Of a stretch of DNA of 64,000 bases, positions 16,098 to 25,539 are shown one piece after another. Each line of letters opens with the position of its first letter. Position 1 is the stretch's first letter. The DNA is from CCMP332 sp040218795 (GTDB lineage: Bacteria > Bacteroidota > Bacteroidia > Cytophagales > CCMP332), in assembly GCA_040218795.1 (NCBI GenBank), contig JAVJQT010000009.1:1-64000 (forward strand), given 5' to 3'. Both the position numbers and the translations under genes were made by a program. The notes under the pieces were generated by a model. That model saw nothing but the letters and a program-made list of their open reading frames with translations, ran no database searches and was not told the DNA's origin.

Positions 16098-17895
16098 AGG
16101 TTTTTTCTTCGAATGACACCTGGTAAAAATACTGCCCGGCTGCTACATTTTGTGCTTTCCAGTTAAAATCACTTTTATTGGAATGGAACACTTCCCTTCC
16201 CCATCGGTTATAAATGCTAATCCATCTGAAAGAGCGTTCAAGACATAAGTTTTCATCAAGAATTGGAAAATAGAATGAATCGTTAATACCGTCTCCATTT
16301 GGTGTTATCACATTGGGAAATGAAAGCTCCTCAGTAAATTCACCCTGTGGGTTTTCAATAAATAAATCAAGGCTTAGACTGTCTTTTCCGCTTATTCCAC
16401 AATTTTCTCCGCTGGCGGTAAAATACAATTTGTATTTGTCGATTTCCAGAATGTTTGAACATTGTGGCTCCCAGGTAAAATCTCCATTGGCTTCACAGCA
16501 ATTTTCCAAATTATAATTAAACTCCATGCCTAGCATTTCCGGATTAAATCCCTCTCCCTTAAATAGAATATCAATTCCGGAAGAATCCACATCGCTGACA
16601 CGAACCTGAAAATTAATTGTTTCTCCTATTTTATGCATTTCAGGAATATAATTTGTGCTAATAATGGGTGGCACGTCCTCTGATTCAATTATTTTAAAAT
16701 TAACTTCTATTAAATTTTCTGCAGGTACAGGGCAATGATCATCGGCTACACTAAGTCTTATAGTGAAAAAATTCTGTTCCGGACTTTCGCAATTTGGAAA
16801 GCACAATTCCCATTGAGGAATAGGGGCATTTTGGTTTATACTTATCTCTGGAGCCAAAACATTATAACCCAAAAGATCAAATGTTACAAAATTTACCTCG
16901 CCATTCTGCGAATTACTGTCGGGGTCTTTGGTTTCAATTAAATGACATAAATCGTTCTGGCTGCGTATAATAACGGTATCGCCGGGAACATAGGGCTGAC
17001 TTTCTCCATAAGGGTAAAAAATAATTTCCGGACTCTGGTTGTCTTCACAATTCCTGATCAAAATGGCCAAATCCCGAATAACCTCTCCTATTTTTTCACC
17101 ATTTCTAAATTCTTCACATAATACAGCTGCGGTATACAAACCGCTTTGTGCAGGGGTAAAAGATAAAATTCCTGTTGAAGATAATAGTACTCCGTTGACG
17201 GGGGAAACATCAAAATATCCATTGACCAATGGGTAAGGCCCTGATTGACCTATGATTACATTATCATCGGGTCTTGAAAAGCCGGCCATAGGTGTGATCA
17301 AAGAATAGATCAAATCATCATTATCAGGATCAATTGCTCCAAAATCAATTTGTACTTCTTCACCGACACAATAATAATCACCGGAAATAGAACTAAACTG
17401 TGGAGATGAATTGCCTGCAACATTATTTGGTGAGGGAAATTCAAAATAAAACACAAAACCTGCAGTGCCAGAATTTGAAATATTGGAAATATTATTTGCC
17501 CTACAACACCTTTGCCATGAAAAATAATAACCTCCTGATGAGCTATATAGGTTTTCATCGATAAAAACAGTTGATGTATAGGTATATATGCGAATATTCA
17601 AACCATCGGAACACAAAGTATTGGTCAATTCTGCATTTTCATAATTTAGGCTCCTGGTCATATAGTAATCCTCTATTTTCTGGTTGTCGGTCTTTCGGAA
17701 ACTGGAAATGATAATAGAGTCCTCCACTACATCCTGTCCATCCGCTGCATCGTAAAAAAGTTTAAGGCTTACTTCATAGCGGGAAGCTATAACATGCTGC
17801 ATCGTCATTTCACCGCCAATGATATGCGATGCAAATAATTGCACATTGCAAATCACAAAAAAGGCCGTTATGAGATATGTCTTATTTAATGACAT
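16069..17895 (-). CDS. Secreted T9SS type B (CHU_C) protein, SHIVGGE paralogue 1
   Basis: 608 residues. Signal peptide to about residue 22, then the motif SHIIGGEM at 23-30. An N-terminal module holds 'WQRCCRANNISN', 'DPDNDDLIYSL' and 'EEFRNGEKIGEVIRD' and is followed by 'NCEDNQSP', all shared with the next three genes. Central Ig/cadherin-like beta domains carry several Asp-rich, possibly Ca2+-binding turns. The last 85 residues are the CHU_C domain ('ITPNGDGINDSF', 'IYNRWGREVF', 'GQYFYQVSF'). This is a surface or secreted protein exported by the type IX system. Its own start overlaps the end of the upstream paralogue by 14 bases, so it is co-transcribed with it. Function unknown; adhesion or gliding-related roles are only suggested by the family name. 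Confidence 0.87.
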   Translation of the reverse strand: MSLNKTYLITAFFVICNVQLFASHIIGGEMTMQHVIASRYEVSLKLFYDAADGQDVVEDSIIISSFRKTDNQKIEDYYMTRSLNYENAELTNTLCSDGLNIRIYTYTSTVFIDENLYSSSGGYYFSWQRCCRANNISNISNSGTAGFVFYFEFPSPNNVAGNSSPQFSSISGDYYCVGEEVQIDFGAIDPDNDDLIYSLITPMAGFSRPDDNVIIGQSGPYPLVNGYFDVSPVNGVLLSSTGILSFTPAQSGLYTAAVLCEEFRNGEKIGEVIRDLAILIRNCEDNQSPEIIFYPYGESQPYVPGDTVIIRSQNDLCHLIETKDPDSNSQNGEVNFVTFDLLGYNVLAPEISINQNAPIPQWELCFPNCESPEQNFFTIRLSVADDHCPVPAENLIEVNFKIIESEDVPPIISTNYIPEMHKIGETINFQVRVSDVDSSGIDILFKGEGFNPEMLGMEFNYNLENCCEANGDFTWEPQCSNILEIDKYKLYFTASGENCGISGKDSLSLDLFIENPQGEFTEELSFPNVITPNGDGINDSFYFPILDENLCLERSFRWISIYNRWGREVFHSNKSDFNWKAQNVAAGQYFYQVSFEEKTFKGFLHILN

Positions 17896-19702
17896 GTATA
17901 AATCCTTTGTAAAAACTCATGTCAAACTGAATTAAATAAAAATACTGTCCGGAATTTAAGTTTTCTGCATACCATTTAAATTCCCTGTCATCGGATTTGA
18001 ATACCTCTCTCCCCCACCTATTGTAAATAGTGACAGTTTCAAAATTCTGAAATTCACAAGACTGCGATAAGGGTTGGGGAAAATAAAAATATTCATTTAA
18101 ACCATCCCCATTTGGTGTAATTACGTTTGTTGGCGCTATTACGTTTTGCTCATAGGGAATATAATCGTTGACATTTGCTGTGAAAAATAAACTATCCATA
18201 TTATTAGAGGCACAACTGTTATCCCTTACAAACAAAGTGTATTCGTAGGCTTCTTCCCTGTAGTCTGAGCATTTTGCAAGAAATGAAAAATTTCCGTCAA
18301 TATTGCTGCCAAAATTATCTTGCTTTATTGATGGGATTAAATCTCCTTCTTTCAATTTAAAACTAAAACTTAAGGAATCTCCTAAATCTTTGTCGTACCC
18401 GCTCAACCACATATTGAAGGGATTTCCCACAGGCCATTCTGTGTTTTTATATTCCGATTCAATTAGGGGTTTGGAATTACTTTCTTCTTCAACCTTTAAA
18501 ATAATTTTTGTCGAATCGGTATTGGGCATTGGGCAGGCATTATCCTTAACCAAAAGCCAAAATTCAAACAAATCCTCATTTATAGGTTCGATGCAATCGG
18601 GCCAGCACATTTTTACTTTTAAAGTATCAGAATCACCGACGAGTGCTCCATTCTCCGGACTAAAGTCCACCACTTTTGACTCAAAATTTACCGGAACAAT
18701 TTCATAGCTAATTCTACTTTCATTATCGCTGTCCGTTATTTTTAAATCAAAACACAATTCATCTCTGGATGAAATAACCAGAGTATCATTTTCATTATAG
18801 GTTTCTGAATTCTGATTAAATATTTGAGTTTGGGGACTTGTATTATCCACACACTGATCAACCAGAATTTGAAAGTCGCGATGCACAGCACCGATTTTTT
18901 TACCATCTCTGAATTCATTGCAAATCACTCTGAATACATAAAGTCCATTTTGACTTGGTCTTGCACTCAAAATCCCTGTGCGACTGTCGATTTTTAAATT
19001 TGGTGTACCGGGCATTAAAAAATAGTTCTCTACAAAAGGATAAGGGCCGGGAATCAAAGCAGAAATGGGATCATCGGGCGTTGTAAATCCGGCAATGGGC
19101 GTGGCCAAGCTATAGGAAAGGCTGTCGCCGTCGATATCAATGGCACTGTAATCAAGTTCAACATAACGATCCCGGCAAATGTATTCGCCCTGAATTTCTT
19201 TAAATAGTGGCCTTGAGTTCAAGGGAAAATCGTCCATATCGGGGAATTCCAATAAAAATACCATGCCTTGTCTACCGGGTTGAAATACATTTGAAATGAT
19301 ATTATTGCGACAACATCTTTCCCAGGTAAAATAATAGCCCTGATCTTCATAGTAACGCTCAGATGAAAAACGATGCAGCCCCTCGTATGTAATTTTAATC
19401 GTCTTTAGAGAATCTTCAAGACAATAGGGATTCGCATAATCTACAATTGTACTGGTTTTTACGTCCAGAATTCTGTCATCTATCCTTGTGTTGTTGGATT
19501 TCCTGAAAATACCGATTTCAATATTGCGATCCACAAGGTTAAATTCTGCATTGGCCTGATCATAATAAAGTATTAAGCGAAGCAAATATATCTCCCCTCT
19601 TTGATGAATCATTTGCATCTCCCCACCCACTATGTGCGAAGCTTGCGTAATTGAGCAAATGCCGGAAATCAAAAAGAGTAGAAAATATGATTTAAAGCGC
19701 AT
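17882..19702 (-). CDS. Secreted T9SS type B (CHU_C) protein, SHIVGGE paralogue 2
   Basis: 606 residues, nearly the same length and layout as its downstream neighbour: signal peptide to about 21, SHIVGGEM at 22-29, 'WERCCRNNIISN', 'DIDGDSLSYSLATP', 'NEFRDGKKIGAVHRD', then beta domains and a terminal CHU_C ('ITPNGDGLNEYF', 'IYNRWGREVFKS', 'GQYFYLIQF'). The two are clearly a tandem duplication that has diverged well beyond the nucleotide level. It starts only four bases after the stop of the third paralogue, so the three genes 22223 to 16069 form one transcript. Disulfide formation by the paired Cys is likely outside the cell. Confidence 0.87.
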   Translation of the reverse strand: MRFKSYFLLFLISGICSITQASHIVGGEMQMIHQRGEIYLLRLILYYDQANAEFNLVDRNIEIGIFRKSNNTRIDDRILDVKTSTIVDYANPYCLEDSLKTIKITYEGLHRFSSERYYEDQGYYFTWERCCRNNIISNVFQPGRQGMVFLLEFPDMDDFPLNSRPLFKEIQGEYICRDRYVELDYSAIDIDGDSLSYSLATPIAGFTTPDDPISALIPGPYPFVENYFLMPGTPNLKIDSRTGILSARPSQNGLYVFRVICNEFRDGKKIGAVHRDFQILVDQCVDNTSPQTQIFNQNSETYNENDTLVISSRDELCFDLKITDSDNESRISYEIVPVNFESKVVDFSPENGALVGDSDTLKVKMCWPDCIEPINEDLFEFWLLVKDNACPMPNTDSTKIILKVEEESNSKPLIESEYKNTEWPVGNPFNMWLSGYDKDLGDSLSFSFKLKEGDLIPSIKQDNFGSNIDGNFSFLAKCSDYREEAYEYTLFVRDNSCASNNMDSLFFTANVNDYIPYEQNVIAPTNVITPNGDGLNEYFYFPQPLSQSCEFQNFETVTIYNRWGREVFKSDDREFKWYAENLNSGQYFYLIQFDMSFYKGFIHVIK

Positions 19703-19706
19703 CGGG

Positions 19707-22223
19707 CTATTTTATTACTTTTATCGGGCCTTTATAGCTCGCTCCATCGAAGCGTATTTGGAAAAAATAATCACCCGCAGGAACATTTGCAGCTTCCCAT
19801 TTAAAGTCGGCATTTTCGCTGCGATAAACTTCCCGGCCCCATCGGTTGTAAATGATAATATCAGCAAACTGACATTGTTTTGGCAATTGTTGTGGGTAGA
19901 AATAATCATTGTATCCATCTCCGTTTGGTGTGAATACATCCGGTACTTTTATCTTTTTGTAAAACTCTTCAACATTTATACTCAACTCGATGGTATCTTC
20001 AAGATTCAGACAGGACTCCTCCTTAAGAATTACATTAATCTTGGTTTGATAAATTTCAAGTTCTGAGCATAATGCCGGTCCTATAATCATTTCCCCATCT
20101 GATTTCCCTATTCCATCACTACTGTTAAAGGTGATGGGCAAAAATAAATTTGATGAATCTTCCCATTCCCAACGCATGTTGAGAAGATCAAGATCTGCAT
20201 CTTCGCCGGTAAATTCCAGAGTAAGGACAGAATCGGTGAAGGTATTGATGGTGAAGCTTTTTTTACCATTAATTATACCTGAAATTATACTTAAGTCTGG
20301 TCTTTCGTTTTCATAAAAAAGCTCCGCATTAAAAGAAATTGTGTCCGATTTTTTCTCACATCCATTATCCAGCAGTTCAAACTGAAATAATATCTCTTCG
20401 GTATTTAAAAAACTGCAATCGGCTTGCCAGGTAAATGTGCTTTGCAATTGACTTCTGGCACTTGTGGGTGTTAAAGTATAATTCAGATTTTGTATTGGGT
20501 TGCCATCAGTATTAAAAAATTTTGGTCTAATTAATAAAACATCATTTGTATTGGTATCAATGCCAGAAAGATTAAAAGAAAATACATCTCTTATGTTTAT
20601 ATCTACATCAGTGCTCCCTAAATCGCTTTCCAATACAGGTTTTTTATTATCTGTGGTAATTTTTAAGGGGTAAGCTAAAAAGTCTTCATAATTTGAACAG
20701 AAAAAATCCGAAACGCGGAATACCAGATCCTTTCCATTTAAATCCAGGGCATTGCAGTCGGGCACCCAGAAAAATTCATTGCTCAATTGAGCGACACCTG
20801 TTGATCTGGAAAACTGCATGCCATAAGTCTGCGGATTGAATTCCATATCACCGTAATAAAGAATTATGGTATCGTTGTCAGTATCAAATCCATTTACATT
20901 CATAATAAGGGTATCCCCTACTTCAAGAATAATGCTATCACTAATAAAACTGCTGTTTATCATTGGTGGGTTATCCGTAATTGCATCAACAATTGCTGTA
21001 ATTAAAAATGTGTCTTTCTTTGGCAGGCTGCATCCGTCATCAGCCATAATAATTTCAAAGAGATAGGGTTCGTTGACTGTAGAATTGGCACATTTATTAA
21101 AGCAAACCGTAGCTTTTAATGAATCCCCGGAATTTTGTATCAATCCATTTTCAGGACTCACAGTAATAAATGTAGGGTCAAAATTTAAAGCATTTATCTC
21201 AACACTAAATGCTGTGTTGGGATCGGGGTCCTTTAGAAAGATATCAAAACAGCGCTGATTCAGATCGATATACATCGTATCATCCCTGTTAAAATTTGTG
21301 CTGTCTACGGGATCTTGTACAGATACGACCGGACTTTGATTATTCGGACAGGTGCGAACTATAATCTGGAAATCTCTTCGAATTTCACCGATTTTTACTC
21401 CGTTTCGGTATTCCTCACATTTTACCGAAAACACAAATAATCCATTTGTATTTGACTTTACAGTAAGAAATCCGGTCGGGGAAATGTTCAATGGGGGATT
21501 TCCGGGAATCATGGAATCCAGATCAAATCCACTTTGCCAGATTACCGTTGGATAGGGGCCGGGAAAAGGAAGAAAGGGGCTGGGATTATTCACGGAACTC
21601 CATCCGCGAATCGGTTCGGCCATTGAGTACACCATAGAGTCGCCATCCGGATCAGTACCACTAAAATCAAAATAAAAGAACTCATTAAGACAGGCGTAAT
21701 CACTCACAGGTGGAAATAATACGGGCGAAGAGTTTATAAAAGGCGTGCCTCCAATATTAACAGGTGGGAATTCAAGATAAAATGCCTGACCCTGAGCACC
21801 GGGAGATAATAAATTTGATATGTTGTTGTTTCGACAACAACGGTCCCAAACCATATAATAGCCATTAATATCATTGTATATATTCGGATCCAATTCCAAT
21901 TGAGCGCTATAAATAATTCTGCTGGTATTTAGCTCCGGAATTGAACAATCGGGAAAGGAATATGGAACGCTTGTCTCAGATACTTTAGGCAGAAAAACCG
22001 AATCCATGAAAACATCATCGAGCTGTCTAAATATGCCAATTCTCAAGAAATTGTCTTTGGCCTGGGGGTTTCCGTTGAACTCATCAAAATACATGATAAG
22101 ATTTACGGTATAGAAATAGCCGGTATCGTGAACAAGTTCTATTTCACCGCCAACAATATGAGTGGAAAATGAAAAGTTTGTTTGAAATAAGATGAAAGGT
22201 ATTAAGAGGTGTTTCCATTTCAT
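19707..22223 (-). CDS. Secreted T9SS type B (CHU_C) protein, SHIVGGE paralogue 3
   Basis: 838 residues. Signal peptide to about residue 20, then THIVGGEI at 21-28 (Thr for Ser). It shares 'WDRCCRNNNISN', 'DPDGDSMVYSMAEP' and 'EEYRNGVKIGEIRRD' with the others, but has two more beta domains in the middle, each carrying motifs of the form 'WxxDC', as in 'FTWQADCSF'. C-terminal CHU_C: 'FTPNGDGYNDYF', 'IYNRWGREVYRS', 'GDYFFQIRF', 'KVIK'. It is the first gene of the three-gene run and is separated from the 1003-residue paralogue by a terminator, so it should have its own promoter in 22224-22282. Confidence 0.87.
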   Translation of the reverse strand: MKWKHLLIPFILFQTNFSFSTHIVGGEIELVHDTGYFYTVNLIMYFDEFNGNPQAKDNFLRIGIFRQLDDVFMDSVFLPKVSETSVPYSFPDCSIPELNTSRIIYSAQLELDPNIYNDINGYYMVWDRCCRNNNISNLLSPGAQGQAFYLEFPPVNIGGTPFINSSPVLFPPVSDYACLNEFFYFDFSGTDPDGDSMVYSMAEPIRGWSSVNNPSPFLPFPGPYPTVIWQSGFDLDSMIPGNPPLNISPTGFLTVKSNTNGLFVFSVKCEEYRNGVKIGEIRRDFQIIVRTCPNNQSPVVSVQDPVDSTNFNRDDTMYIDLNQRCFDIFLKDPDPNTAFSVEINALNFDPTFITVSPENGLIQNSGDSLKATVCFNKCANSTVNEPYLFEIIMADDGCSLPKKDTFLITAIVDAITDNPPMINSSFISDSIILEVGDTLIMNVNGFDTDNDTIILYYGDMEFNPQTYGMQFSRSTGVAQLSNEFFWVPDCNALDLNGKDLVFRVSDFFCSNYEDFLAYPLKITTDNKKPVLESDLGSTDVDINIRDVFSFNLSGIDTNTNDVLLIRPKFFNTDGNPIQNLNYTLTPTSARSQLQSTFTWQADCSFLNTEEILFQFELLDNGCEKKSDTISFNAELFYENERPDLSIISGIINGKKSFTINTFTDSVLTLEFTGEDADLDLLNMRWEWEDSSNLFLPITFNSSDGIGKSDGEMIIGPALCSELEIYQTKINVILKEESCLNLEDTIELSINVEEFYKKIKVPDVFTPNGDGYNDYFYPQQLPKQCQFADIIIYNRWGREVYRSENADFKWEAANVPAGDYFFQIRFDGASYKGPIKVIK

Positions 22224-22282
22224 TACAACTAATTTAACACATATCGGAGAATAACAGTCTCCATTCAGTCACATATCTGACC

Positions 22283-22320
22283 GAAGAAAAAAAAAGGGGA
22301 TACATAATGCATCCCCTCTT
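22283..22320 (-). terminator. Intrinsic terminator after SHIVGGE paralogue 4
   Basis: On the minus strand AGGGGAT (22317-22311) pairs with ATCCCCT (22301-22295) across a nine-base loop, followed by an uninterrupted U run. It lies 20-57 bases after the 1003-residue gene and before the next paralogue. Confidence 0.85.
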
Positions 22321-22339
22321 CAATTATTCAAATGCTATC

Positions 22340-25300
22340 TTATTTAAGCACTTTGATATAACTCTTGTAAGTTCGGTTTCCAAACTTCATTTGATAGAAG
22401 TAGTCACCCGAAGGTACATTGGCGGCATCCCAACTGAAGTCTTTTTCTTCAGATTCAAATACCAATTGACCGTATCTGTTATACACTTTAATGCTTTCAA
22501 ATCCACATTGCAAAGGTTCAACGATTAGATTTCTTCCTTCTTCATCGAAGCCACCAAAAGCGTACAGTTCAAGTCTATCATTGTATCCGTCACCATTTGG
22601 TGTAATTACATTGATGGCGTTGAATTCACCTACAGGTACGATATTCACAAACATATCATCAATCAGACCTAATTCAGTGTCATCCGGATCAACAGGACAT
22701 GCATTATCTCTAACTCTGAAATTTAATCTGTCGAGTGGTGTTTCTCTGTCTTCGCAAGCAGGATCCCAGAAGAAGAAAATAGTGTCATTTTTCTCCACGT
22801 ATTGCAATGGGTTTCTGTAAGTCGCCTCTATTTTTTTAGACTGGAATACATCTTCGGTATCGTTGATATCGAGATCTTCAAGCGTAAGGCCTAATCTTAC
22901 TTTATCACTTTCAAATTCAGCAGAATCTATTTCAACGGTGTCCAGGTCAAAACCTGTAACATAGAATGAAAGATCTTTAGAAGAGAATGTGATTTCCACG
23001 TTTCCTTCTGCATCTCTTGGAATCAATTCTGTTCCACCATCAAGATCCTGATACAATTCCAATAGTGGAGGTGTACCATTATCTAGCTGAATTTCAATTT
23101 CAGCAACGGCCTGAGCAGCAAAACAACTTGAATCAGTCGTTACAGCTCTTAACATAATCGGCGCATACTCCAAAGCCTCACAGGTAATAAATCTATTTTC
23201 CCAAAAGAAGGTTGAAGTTAGATTTTCATCGCCAATATTATTATTACTTCTACCGGTGCTAATTCCCAATTCAGAAATTCTGTCTCTTGATTCTAATAAG
23301 TCAAGGTATTCACCACGGTCATTATCGAAGATATAATATTCCGTAAAAAGCTCATCAAAATCTGCATCTGTACCTACTACATCAAAAATCAGGCTTTCTC
23401 CTTTTTTCTTACCACTACCCCCAATGGATCGGTCAGTACCTACTCTTTGAGTAAAGCTGTAGAAATAGGTTGAATCGTTGATCTGTGTTCCTGATATACT
23501 CAGTGAATCTTCCGTTGATTCTTCGCCTAAGGCCGTCAACAAAGTAGGCCTTTCATTAGTATTCAGGATATTAAATATCATTCGTTTTGAAGAAATGTTT
23601 TGTCCACAATATCTATCTTCAGTTATCAAATAAATGGTATCTCTAAAGATCTGACCCGAATTGAATAAAGAACAATCAGGCACCCATCTAAATACGGTTT
23701 CCATTTCACCAAGACCTTTAATGGTATCCGTTTGAACGACCGAATCCGCCGGCAATAGGGAATCTGCGGTATATTGGAAAAATTCCATGCCATAATCCAG
23801 ATAATTCAATGTATCGTTGTTATATACTATGTATTGAAACAGAGAATCATAAGTACTATCAATGACACCCATGCTAAATTCTATTTCCCAATTTGGTCGG
23901 ATAAAAAATTCAACCTCAGAGATGTTATTATTCGCATCTGCTGTTTCTATAAAGAATTGTGAGGGGAAATCCACATTCCTGGTTTCAACTTTTGCTTCCG
24001 GACTAGGAATTTCCTCAACTAAGAAAAACAACCTTATGGTATCAAAGAATGGCTGCGGACAGTGTTCTTTTTTATAAATGATATTCAACTCCAATGGCTC
24101 ACCATTTACAGAAAATGCACAATCACCAAAACACAGATCAATAAGGAATGTATCCGAAGGATTGTTTAAGGCTAGATTCGCAGGCGTTAAATTGATAGTT
24201 GAATCAGGAAAATTCACTGCATCTACAATGATTTCTACATTACTTGTACCATTTGGAATAGCAGAACCTGCTCCCGGGTCAGAAACTTTGTATTGAACAC
24301 ATCTTTGACCTACAATTCCGGGGACAAAAACAGTATCTGTTATAGTTATACTTGAATCGACAGGTAAAGGCGGATTTACAGGAACTTGGGGCGAACATGA
24401 AGAAGCCGGTGAAACCTGTAATTGGAAATCTCTAAAAACACTTCCTATTAGGTCTTTTTGACCATCATTATCAATATCTCTCCACTCCTGCGCCCAAACA
24501 CCAATTACGAAATAAGCATTTCCAACAGAAGGAGTAACGGTTACAAATCCTGTATTTACATCTACTTTTAATCTGTCAGGTTCAGTTAAAGAGCCACAAG
24601 CCGGATTACTAAAACCGTTGATCTGATTATCCTGATTGTAGCAATTGGCCCATGCTCCTGGAGTAAATTGCGTACTCGGATCAGGATAAGGGGCTGAAAT
24701 TGGATTAACTAAACCAGGACCTGGTGCTCCCGGACTTTCAAAAGGAGTATAAAGAACATAGCTCAAGGAATCACCATCCGGATCTATACCACCAAATGGT
24801 TGATAATACAATTGCCCTACACAACCGTAATCCGCCAAAGGAGGGAATAACTGAGGAGTGCTGTTTACAATTTGGTTTCCAGCACCATCTACTACCGGCG
24901 GAAATAAGGTCGCCGTAGTTTGTCCTTGTCCACCGGAACCTTGTAGATTAATGACACCAGAATTTCTGCAACAAGAACTCCAGGTAAAAAGATATCCACT
25001 TGCATGATTATAAGTTGTAGGAGGCAATTGAATGGTATCCTGATAAAAATGTCTTTCAATCGTCAATTGCTGACCGGCACAACCTGCAATCTGAGGTGGT
25101 ACCACATTAAAAGATACCTTTGGCAAGGTCCAGTTTCCTACCGTTTGCTGATTCGATCGCTGATAAGCGGTAATGGCAGCAGTAGCCGGTGCAGGTATAC
25201 CACTGGCATCACGATAAAGGTTCATCGTCATAACATACTGGAATCCCTGAACATGTGTGATTATTATTTCACCACCAACAATGTGTGAGGCTTCAACTTT

Positions 25301-25351
25301 ACCCCAAACAAATAGTAGTGCAAATAATGGGAGTAGCAATAATTTCTTCAT
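22340..25351 (-). CDS. Secreted T9SS type B (CHU_C) protein, SHIVGGE paralogue 4 (largest)
   Basis: 1003 residues. Signal peptide to about 21, SHIVGGEI at 22-29, then the shared N-terminal module with a variant Cys pair ('WSSCCRNSGVIN') and 'DPDGDSLSYVLYTP'. Proline-rich links and several Asp/Glu-rich beta domains follow ('FDVVGTDADFDEL', 'YVTGFDLDTVEID'). The terminal CHU_C reads 'ITPNGDGYNDRLELYAFGG', 'VYNRYGQLVFES', 'GDYFYQMKF', with a short insertion after 'ELYAFGG' not seen in the other three. Monocistronic, judging from the terminator behind it. Codon choice looks more regular than in the smaller paralogues, which may mean higher expression; this is an impression only. Confidence 0.87.
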   Translation of the reverse strand: MKKLLLLPLFALLFVWGKVEASHIVGGEIIITHVQGFQYVMTMNLYRDASGIPAPATAAITAYQRSNQQTVGNWTLPKVSFNVVPPQIAGCAGQQLTIERHFYQDTIQLPPTTYNHASGYLFTWSSCCRNSGVINLQGSGGQGQTTATLFPPVVDGAGNQIVNSTPQLFPPLADYGCVGQLYYQPFGGIDPDGDSLSYVLYTPFESPGAPGPGLVNPISAPYPDPSTQFTPGAWANCYNQDNQINGFSNPACGSLTEPDRLKVDVNTGFVTVTPSVGNAYFVIGVWAQEWRDIDNDGQKDLIGSVFRDFQLQVSPASSCSPQVPVNPPLPVDSSITITDTVFVPGIVGQRCVQYKVSDPGAGSAIPNGTSNVEIIVDAVNFPDSTINLTPANLALNNPSDTFLIDLCFGDCAFSVNGEPLELNIIYKKEHCPQPFFDTIRLFFLVEEIPSPEAKVETRNVDFPSQFFIETADANNNISEVEFFIRPNWEIEFSMGVIDSTYDSLFQYIVYNNDTLNYLDYGMEFFQYTADSLLPADSVVQTDTIKGLGEMETVFRWVPDCSLFNSGQIFRDTIYLITEDRYCGQNISSKRMIFNILNTNERPTLLTALGEESTEDSLSISGTQINDSTYFYSFTQRVGTDRSIGGSGKKKGESLIFDVVGTDADFDELFTEYYIFDNDRGEYLDLLESRDRISELGISTGRSNNNIGDENLTSTFFWENRFITCEALEYAPIMLRAVTTDSSCFAAQAVAEIEIQLDNGTPPLLELYQDLDGGTELIPRDAEGNVEITFSSKDLSFYVTGFDLDTVEIDSAEFESDKVRLGLTLEDLDINDTEDVFQSKKIEATYRNPLQYVEKNDTIFFFWDPACEDRETPLDRLNFRVRDNACPVDPDDTELGLIDDMFVNIVPVGEFNAINVITPNGDGYNDRLELYAFGGFDEEGRNLIVEPLQCGFESIKVYNRYGQLVFESEEKDFSWDAANVPSGDYFYQMKFGNRTYKSYIKVLK

Positions 25352-25409
25352 GGTTCTTTTTTAATTTAATATCGAATGTAAAAGTATGAATTTAATCTCT
25401 TCCTGATAA

Positions 25410-25438
25410 GGCCGTTTAACAAACGGGAGCTTTTTTTA
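25410..25438 (+). terminator. Orphan terminator-like hairpin in a divergent promoter region
   Basis: CCGTTT at 25412-25417 pairs perfectly with AAACGG at 25421-25426 across AAC, then GAGC and seven T. It points toward rlmD, and no plus-strand gene lies upstream. It may be an attenuator, the end of a small RNA, or chance. Confidence 0.4.
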
Positions 25439-25512
25439 ATAAGTGTATCGATTAAAGGCTATTTCGGCTTTTTGAAATTCTAAAAAATATGCTTTCTTAA
25501 CTCGCTTTGGCT

Positions 25513-25520
25513 TAAGTTTG
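25513..25520 (+). promoter_or_regulatory. Candidate -7 element for rlmD
   Basis: TAAGTTTG, an exact TAnnTTTG match, 19 bases before the TTG start at 25540. No good -33 TTTG is present at 17-21 bases upstream. Confidence 0.38.
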
Positions 25521-25539
25521 AGGCAATTTTAAGAATATT

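Noticed and set aside
16069..25351. Resemblance of the 'HIVGGE' stretch after the signal peptide to the mature N-terminus of trypsin-like proteases (IVGG)
   Set aside because: No catalytic His-Asp-Ser pattern follows in any of the four proteins, and the rest is clearly beta-domain plus CHU_C.
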